Position numbers and translations under genes: made by a program
Shown here: positions 56,631 through 64,000 of the stretch, one piece after another
How positions within the stretch are numbered: position 1 is the stretch's first letter
Layout of the letters: every line of letters starts with the position of its first letter
Source: Cydia pomonella
Taxonomy: Eukaryota > Arthropoda > Insecta > Lepidoptera > Tortricidae
Direction of reading: 5' to 3'
DNA: 64,000 nucleotides
NCBI RefSeq assembly: GCF_033807575.1
Contig: NC_084703.1
Span: 7,378,001 to 7,442,000, forward strand
Notes under the pieces: generated by a model
What the model was told of the DNA's origin: nothing
Database searches by the model: none
Seen by the model: the letters and a program-made list of their open reading frames with translations, nothing else

Positions 56631-58015
56631 TATATTTAAACGGCCTGTTCCCTACATTAAATTTATTTATAAATAGGTCCACCTCCTCGGTCTTTCTATC
56701 TTGGACTTTAATAGCTCTTTTACGAATCTCATGATATGGCAAGATTCATCACAGTTAAATTAAGCATTTACGTACGTTAACATGACTACTAATACAGACT
56801 CTTTATTTATTTAATATGTATTAATTTCATTTCGACCTTTGGAGGGACTTTAGGTACTCCTCCAAATCTTATTAGTATTGGGGACCTTTTATATCTCCTA
56901 ATTTGATGAATTACGAGTATTAACAATAGATACTATACATCTCTGCTATATCCTAGTAATTATTTATTCTTAAATTTTCGATGTCTACAGGAAATACGCG
57001 AATGTTAAGCATAGATACAATAAAGATATAATACACCTATTTATATACATATTTACGTGTAATTATTTACCTAGGAGCGCGCTGCGCGACGTCTGATGTC
57101 TATAATTTCCTACTATTGTATAATGATCCAAATTGGTTTAAGTTCTAAATCGGTTTCCTTAGTCTGTCTGACCGCAGGTCAATGGCGAGAAATGCCACGA
57201 CCAATATAATGCCCAGAGAGAATATATACTCACTATGGCTATAATGCCTAGTACTATCTGACAAGTCAAATTGGACTTAGCGAAAAGGATCTATCCTCAA
57301 AAATTTGCCATTCGTTCCCATACAAAAAATACCGGTTTCCGATCCCTGTATCCATGTATCAAAGTGACTTACAGACAAATGTCCGGAATATGATTTCCGA
57401 GTGTACAAAGACGACCTGATTATAAATTTGTCAATTATACTCTTAACATTATATATGTATAGTTGTGACCTCATAATCATATCACCTGCTTTATATTGAG
57501 TGTTTTCTGATTTATTATATTAATACATTATTGAAAGTTTGAAAACATAATTGACTTTTGTCGTTATCGCTAGTCGCTACCACTAACCAGAATGCAGAAG
57601 ACAAACCAATGTGAAGTGCTTGTTGTATTTAGCAAGCAAGTAAAGTAAGTATAAGTAACATTATAAAGAAGAGGTGCAAGCTCGCAATCTACTTGTGTTT
57701 GCGGTCGGTACCTGAGCTAGTACGCTCATATTTCGCGTAGTACTTCGTTTGTTGCCCTTACAGGAAGGGTGGGCAAAGTGATTGAAGTTCGGCCTAAACG
57801 CACTAAATAAAGTTGGCTCAAGTAAATAGACGCAGGTATATTAAACCACTCACACAAAACCTCATATCAGGTTCATTTTGAATTATAGGATAGGTAACTT
57901 ATTGTAATTATTGTCGGTTTTCAATAAAGTGTTTACAACTAAACAATTAAGTACCATTTCATATCCACTATTGAAAATGCTTGAAAATAAATCGTTATAA
58001 GATATTTTTAATTCA
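56631..58015. other. No gene recognised
   Basis: AT-rich. CCATTCGTTCCCATACAAAA near 57310 is like text in many moth repeats. No coding pattern is seen. Confidence 0.35.
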
Positions 58016-58380
58016 ACCTACCTTAAAGGAAAATTTTGTTGTCCGTCCGTCAGTCTGTCTGTCAAGACGAGTCTGTATCTCGGAAACGCGTGGATGTATC
58101 GAGTTGAAACTAAATCCATATACTCAGGTCTTCAGCCCCTTGAGGCTGTGAAAAATCAAACTTCTAAGTGAACATTAAAAAAGATATGGCCTACACCGCA
58201 AAAAAATGTATATTTTGACACTCTCAAGAGTCTCAAAAGGAACCAAAATTCATATGGTACCTACTTTCCGTTTATCTAGAACTATGAAATTTGACAAGTA
58301 ATAACTTCTTACACTACAAATACTGGGAATAATCTCAAACCTAGATGCCTATTTATAAAAAAAGATAATAAGATAAAAAA
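58016..58380 (+). repeat. Dispersed lepidopteran repeat (GTCCGTCCGTCAGTCTGTC type)
   Basis: GTTGTCCGTCCGTCAGTCTG, CTCGGAAACGCGTGGATGTA, ATACTCAGGTCTTCAGCCCC and CAAACTTCTAAGT follow the order I recall for a common moth repeat. It is non-coding. Confidence 0.5.
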
Positions 58381-59274
58381 GTTAAGTAGCAAAATGCAGC
58401 AGGCTAATTCACACAGTCATAAAATAAAAAGGAAACGAAGTACATAAATATGTTGGTAATTAAAATAAATAAAAAATGTGTTATTTCATCACGTTACACA
58501 TTTTTAAATTTTGGAATAAGTAAGGCAGGCTTTACGCCTCGGTCGTCGAAGCAAAACAAAGTGAGGAAGAGTCATTTTACACGTTATATTGCCACACATT
58601 GGCATTGATTCTAATTGAATCAACTATCGGCCTTATGCATCAAATTGGATGTCGGCGTTTATGAATAGCCTAGACTACTAATTAGCTGAGTAATTTAACC
58701 AGATAGCTGGGATATATGCATGTGGATAGGAACAAATTCTGGCAAGAAAGTACGAGACTGAAGGATATATCTTGTCTTATCCACAGCAATCAAAACAGGC
58801 CGCAACTATTTCATCACTTGAACCACTGGGTTCGCAGCTCCGCACTTTCTTCCGAGGTAAACGGTGTTTCGTCCATTTCATAAATTTGTTTCATAAACTT
58901 CTGCCCTGTTTCCCTACTGAATGAGTAAATAAAACTAAGCATTTCTCTTACAAATCATATGCATTTACAATATTTAATCGTGTCATGGTTCGGAAAGTAT
59001 TAACTGATCGGACTTTAACTAGTAAAATGTTCTAGAGTAAGTATACTGTTTTCATCAAAAAGTTGAAGCTTAAGTTCAACTAATAACCAGGTAGGTTGTA
59101 AACGGAAAGGATAAACCGTTAAATCCAGAAGGATTTCTGTTTTAAATACGAAGTATATTTGTGGAATGTTGGTATACATGTTTGTGAATTCGACCGTGCA
59201 GTAGATTTAGTTATTCAATAACTATTAAATTTAATTGTTTATAAACTACTATTACTCTACATGCCAATAAAATT
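58381..59274. other. No gene recognised
   Basis: AT-rich non-coding DNA. Confidence 0.35.
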
Positions 59275-59515
59275 CATTTTATGCCGAAAATGCCGTACAT
59301 AATTTTGGAAAACAGCTGATACTTTTCAAACTGCTGGGTCGATTTCTAAGAACCATCGCACGAAAACTCGTTTTCACGTAAAAAAAAAAACTGATCAAAA
59401 TCGACCCATCCGTTGGAGAGCTACGATGCTACGGACAGACAGATAGACAGACAAACAGACAGACTTTGGCGTGAAACATATACCCTCTTTTTGTGTCGGA
59501 GGTTAAAAAGTTAAA
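59275..59515 (+). repeat. Dispersed lepidopteran repeat (GACAGACAGATAGACAG type)
   Basis: CTGATCAAAATCGACCCATC, CGTTGGAGAGCTACGATGCT, a CAGACAGATAGACAGAC run and TTTGTGTCGGAGGTTAAAAA reproduce the 3' blocks of another common moth repeat. It is non-coding. Confidence 0.5.
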
Positions 59516-59786
59516 TACTATGAAACGATAAATTAAAACTTACATTTGACGCGCTCGGGTCGAAGTTGTGGTGGGAGTTTTATTTTTATATGTCGATTAG
59601 TAAAAAAAGCTTGGCACCGATGTATTTAGATCAGACATTAACAAATGAAATACTTAACTCTATTTGGAATCGTAATTTTCAATGTTTAAAATGAAACATC
59701 GAAAATTATTGTGGTACCATCGATAACGACGAACAAGGCCAAAGGTGATCGATAACATGATATATGTAAAGGTCTGTATATCGTCG

Positions 59787-59913
59787 CTATACTGAAATCA
59801 AACACTCGCTGCACGCCAATAAATAGTGTTCTCTCTGTTTCACTTACGGCAGGTAGGTGTGACAGAGAGCACGCTACGTATTCGCGTGCAGCGAGTGTTT
59901 GAAGTCACTATAG
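59787..59913. repeat. Foldback MITE with AACACTCGCTGCACGC arms
   Basis: CTATACTGAAATCAAACACT, CGCTGCACGC is mirrored by GCGTGCAGCGAGTGTTTGAA, GTCACTATAG. Inner CTCTCTGT and ACAGAGAG also pair. It is 127 bp long and non-coding. Confidence 0.75.
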
Positions 59914-60125
59914 TCTATACTCCATAGAGACCTATACTATGTGACCATGACTTGACACAAGTCGAATTTACCCTTCAGAGGAAAATTAGATAAACAGGCG
60001 TATTAACCGTTTATTTAAATTTCTTCTTAATCCCGACGTAATTTTAAAGTAATTTGTTTATAGCTCTCATACACATATCCTCAAGCAGGGAGATAGTTTG
60101 AGGGCGTGATAAGCATAGCGCTTAC

Positions 60126-60345
60126 TTACTTACTCCTCAGGCGCAGCGACCCAAAGTGTATCTTTGCCTCCAACACGACGCCACTGATCCCGGTACTGTG
60201 CAGTTTCTCGCCAGTCTTCAACCAGGAGCTCGCGCAGATCCGTCCATGTACACGTGTGTCGTGTGAGAAGCATAGCGCTACATAAGTTATTTTTTTAGTA
60301 AATCTCATAGCACACCGGAGCGGCGTGAGGATCTGCATCCAATGT
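60126..60345 (-). pseudogene. LINE ORF2 C-terminal remnant
   Basis: On the minus strand a frame reads CTWTDLRELLVEDWRETAQY then RDQWRRVGGKDTLWVAAPEE and a stop, matching the DR.QWR..V...DPH.APEE-type end of some insect LINE proteins. Only the last ~40 codons persist. The 70-codon frame in another phase is a shadow. Confidence 0.55.
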
Positions 60346-61671
60346 GAATACCGCTTAAAACATCATTTCAAATATGGATCCTATTTGTAAACTAACTAAA
60401 CTATAACTCCAACAAACTCTAGCTCTCCTCGAGGTAGATATTTGTCATAAATAAGTTTTCTTTCGCACCGTGCCCCTAACTAGCATCCAGCACTCGACGT
60501 CAAAGGGCAAAAGGGCTTCATTTAAAAAGTAAATAGGTACGTGGCAAACTCATTTCAACTTAGATTCCGTTAAACTTAAAACCTGTGGTTCAAAATGTTC
60601 AAATGCAACGTTAATTCATATCATAAGATAATAGATGAAGAGAAAAAACGTAAAATATCTCAATTTGACCAATTTTAGGCTCTTACGAAAAGTTCATTTT
60701 TCATGTACCTCACTAGTGTTACATATTTTCATCAATTATAAATGAATAATTATTGAGTTATTACCGAAGTTCCTCTCAGCCGTTTTTTTTTTAAATACTG
60801 TAAAACGGACGGAGGACATGCAGTACCTAGAAATCGCAGTGTGAAACGTGAATTATTTTTCAGACTATATACTCGTATTGTAGATATACATTTCGTTTAA
60901 GGCAAAACAATAGATGTTTACCGATGAAGTTTTGATTGTTCAAAAAGTAAGAAGTAGCCGTAGAAAGTCAAATTTCTGTAACTCATTACTTCACTACATA
61001 GTTAGTTTACAAGTTTCCCAGGTCACGACTTTAAAAAAAAGTAAAATAGCTTGCCATTTCGAAATTGTAGATACAGTATATTAACAGTAAGCAGGGGTAA
61101 GTGAAATATTGGATAAAAGGACTTTAGATTAATTAAAGACTCGAGTTTGCAATATTCTTAGCCCCGGATTTACATAATGATTTTCATTAAACTTGCGAAA
61201 AAAAAAACTAATATTTAATCAAAATAATAAGCTATTAAATATTGTGTCATTTGAAACATTCGTCCGCCATATCATAATTTTTTGACGGCTTAGGCATTTA
61301 AATCGTATTATACCACCTTGGATCGTATGAATTAGTACCACAATAGAAAAACAGTTCTGACTCCTTCTTGAACAATATAGGCCTTTGTCCTTCCGTAATA
61401 AGATCTTTTTCGAGCAAGTATGATGAAAAGGTATAAGTGTCTAAGCGGCTGGAATACCGGCCGTGTAAAGACGTCTTCCTCTCCTGAAATCATCAGGGAC
61501 CGAAGAGGAGCATATCTCGTGCCGCGTTTCGCATTTGTTTGCGGGCTTTTGCATTTTGTTTGAAGAACGGTGATTATACGACGTCGATGTAGAAATTGTA
61601 GAAAATGCTAATCTGATTTAAGGACACGATATAATACACTTAAATATGTAGTTAGGTTAACCATAGCTTGT
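60346..61671. other. No gene recognised
   Basis: Non-coding, with a short GC-richer segment at 61455-61560 lacking ORF or splice context. Confidence 0.35.
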
Positions 61672-61790
61672 TTTGTTCCTGAGTCATGGGTGTTTTTTTT
61701 ATATTATATATGACTAACGTTGTCTAAGTACCCACAACACAAGCCTTATTGAGTTTACTGTGGGACTTAGTTAATATGTAATAATTTCTG
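61672..61790 (+). mobile_element. Downstream part of the tRNA-derived SINE
   Basis: TTCCTGAGTCATGGGTGTTT, GTACCCACAACACAAGCCTT and ACTGTGGGACTTAGT match blocks in the SINE at 18880-19087. The head is missing. Confidence 0.6.
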
Positions 61791-62461
61791 ATAGTATATA
61801 TATATATATGTATTTATTTATTGGTTTTTAGCCTTTTTTGCGCAGTTGCGCCATGTGCAAATTCAGTATTTTCACAAACATTTTATCAACAGGGAATTTC
61901 GCAGCAGGCTTAGCACAGGAGTGCCGCGCGACAGCATCTCGACCGCGAGATAATCTCTCTCTAATACGAGTATGTATTTATATTTTTGAAGCCCTTTTAC
62001 TGACGGTAATGATGGCTGTTTTTTTATAGAGACGTACCTACCAGAAAATGATAGAAATTACGTATTCTGTGATGTAATAACCTAAAAACATGGCAGGTTT
62101 GCTTCGCCGATGCTGTGTCAGTTTGGCGGAACATTAGCGCTCCCCAGACTCGCCCCGCCGCAACCTTCATCTAATTACTCTTTAGCTACGGGAACAACTC
62201 TAATTCCTCAACCTCGTATGGTAAAACCTAAATCAGCACAAATCTAAGCTTTAACAGAAGGTATTGGGAATTATATTCGCCTGCAATAGGAATCACGATT
62301 GCGCTATTATGTAAGAATAAGAAATAAACGCGGTTTTTTAAATCTCTTCAGGCGAATGTCACTTGCAATGTGGAATTTGAGTAATAAAAGCGTAGAGAAA
62401 CCGAGAAATTTAAACCTATATAAATGTCTTCTTTGTATTACTACTACTCCTGAAAAAAATG

Positions 62462-62498
<37 letters not shown>

Positions 62499-62694
62499 TT
62501 ATTTAGACCACAAGACACTGCGGTAGAAGTAAATAACGAATGGCACCAAATGATTACATGATTACATGAAAACATCTGAAAAGATTTAAAATCCAGGGCA
62601 TTGGTAGCTTTTAAGTAAGACGTTCACGTTCAGTAGGTACTCCAAGGTGTGCCGGCGACTTGCACAACCTACTTCTAAACAATTTACGATTCCA
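61791..62694. other. No gene; simple repeat and old repeats
   Basis: It includes a (TA)n microsatellite at about 62465-62496 and a GC-richer patch at 61905-61960 (CAGGAGTGCCGCGCGACAGC), which looks like part of a common moth repeat. No exon is supported. Confidence 0.4.
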
Positions 62695-62840
62695 TAAAAG
62701 TTGTTATAAGTGAGAGAGGCGTTAGTGCCTGTAATTTCATGGACCAGCTTTTAGAGCAGGCGGGTGTGGCGGGACTGATAGCGGAGAGCGGGAGCGTGGC
62801 GGAAACGATAATTTTTTGTCGCGAGGTCAAGGTGTCTTTT
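62695..62840 (+). other. Weak candidate exon or coding relic
   Basis: The plus frame reads VISERGVSACNFMDQLLEQA then GVAGLIAESGSVAETIIF, CREVKVSFL and a stop. G/C-ending codons are enriched compared with the flanks, suggesting past or present coding. No convincing acceptor or donor was found. It could be a host exon, a transposon fragment or chance. Confidence 0.25.
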
Positions 62841-62950
62841 TTGTAGACGGTTCCAACACAATTTTGAAAAAGTCTCGTCTGTGGACAGAACAACAATACT
62901 TAACGACCCGAGTACGTATATGATGTATATATGTATATATCACGTTTTAT

Positions 62951-63587
62951 TATTGGAACCGTGCGAAGTGCATGGTGGGGGTAAGTAAAGCGATCTCAGC
63001 GCATAAGGTGGTAAAAATTAGAACTAACTTTGGATAGCGTCTTTAACATTTCGTACAAGTTACATGGCTCGAAATGAAACTTTAATTTACGATTACTCGT
63101 AACTTATTCATTTAAATTGTATGTAGGTTAGGTTTAAAGATATTTATTCTCATAAGTCCAAGACTTCAAGACGTCCAAATCACGTACAAGAGATCAGAAT
63201 TATAAAGTAAAAGTAATCTTAGAATGGGTATGGTAAGTTATCCTTAAAAGATAGACATTCAACATCGCGGCCTATTTTGAAGACCCATGAAAGAGAGACA
63301 ACCCCACCATACATTGTGTTGCTATAGGCAGCGTTTTCGATTAAAGCTCCTACCCAGCGTGATTATTTCCGACAACATCGTTATATTTCGACCAATTTGC
63401 ACAAATCCTTAACAAGTTATACACCTAAGAATTCCTCAAAAGTCACTCTATTGATATATGAAAGTCGTATAAAAATCCGTTCATGAGTTTTTATTTTTGT
63501 AGTAGATTTATAAGATGTAATGGATTGACGTTTTCCCCTAGACTTGCGGACGCTAACTTGCGTGACAGTTGTGCACATAGCGAATAT
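62951..63587 (+). repeat. 0.65-0.8 kb dispersed repeat, copy C
   Basis: Same orientation as copy A: AACCGTGCGAAGTGCATGGT at the start, GGATAGCGTCTTTAACATTT inside, and GACGTTTTCCCCTAGACTTG, CGTGACAGT, GTGCACATAG at the end. It is the only copy without a visible inserted element at the 37682 position. Confidence 0.75.
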
Positions 63588-64000
63588 TTAAATCTCAAGT
63601 ACCTACTGAAAAAATATTTACCCGTCTGCAAATGTGCAGCGTAAAAAAACAGCTTTCGATTCTCTTAACTTTGCGATGTCTATAGGAAAGACGTATGAGT
63701 ATAACCCAGGTATACTAAAATTTATTAGCTTTTGAAACTGATGTAGCTGAAAAATCTAGTAATCGTTGCATTGCAATGCAGATGCAGTGTTGTCAAAATT
63801 ACTATGTAAATTTATGATACACGCAAATCTATGATATCACAAGCAATTACACTGTAGGTATCTGTTTGTAACATTTCCCATATAGATGAACTGACTTACG
63901 AGTAGATTGAAAATGCAAAGCATGACAAAAAGAGAATGCTAAGAATTTTCCTTAGGCAGGTTAAGTAAAGCATCTGTGACAATTATATTAAGTTAAACAT
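63588..64000. other. No gene recognised
   Basis: AT-rich non-coding sequence to the end of the window. Confidence 0.4.

Noticed and set aside
62465..62496. (TA)n run as a functional element
   Set aside because: An ordinary microsatellite with no associated structure.

Overview
The window is animal nuclear DNA, very probably from a moth or butterfly. It is AT-rich with long non-coding stretches, and nearly all recognisable coding sequence belongs to transposable elements of kinds common in Lepidoptera: CR1-like and RTE-like LINEs, a BEL/Pao retroelement, piggyBac and hAT elements, many small foldback MITEs, and tRNA-derived and Bm1-like SINEs. There is no bacterial, phage, CRISPR, rRNA or genuine tRNA gene content.

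Layout. 1-3.97 kb: a LINE with an intact 976-codon endonuclease/RT ORF. 4-15 kb: old repeats (LINE remnants, a SINE, foldbacks, a pogo-like element). 15.9-16.7 kb: a frameshifted coding relic. 17-18.3 kb: duplicated repeat modules. 18.9-27.5 kb: a nested block on the minus strand, made of a SINE split by an intact but LTR-less, gag-less BEL/Pao pol fragment with a 7-bp direct repeat at its ends, then a complete-looking LINE with an intact 1058-codon ORF and a 13-bp target-site duplication, then a 227-bp truncated LINE copy with its own 13-bp duplication. 28-32.7 kb: MITEs, a Bm1-like SINE, a decayed gene of a multicopy arthropod family and an internally deleted piggyBac. 33-38.6 kb: dispersed repeats and foldbacks.

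38.9-54.3 kb holds the best candidate host gene, on the minus strand. Three small coding exons (54231-54074, 43858-43676, 39075-38998) have good splice sites and the same phase at both junctions. A GC-rich, mostly non-coding first exon near 44.6-44.75 kb appears to be a second start that would give a shorter N-terminus. The distal start has an initiator and a correctly spaced DPE. I do not recognise the protein; its 3' exons were not found and may lie beyond position 1. If so, most of the transposons in the lower window are intronic.

45.2-47.6 kb is a three-level nest (Tc1/mariner-like inverted repeats containing a LINE fragment, which contains a hAT-like element with an 8-bp duplication). 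48-64 kb carries further MITEs, LINE remnants, common dispersed repeats, copies of a ~0.65-0.8 kb repeat present three times in the window, and one weak candidate exon near 62.7 kb. I found no novel multi-gene system. The points of interest are the LTR-less Pao pol, the two-promoter unknown gene, and the datable nested insertions.
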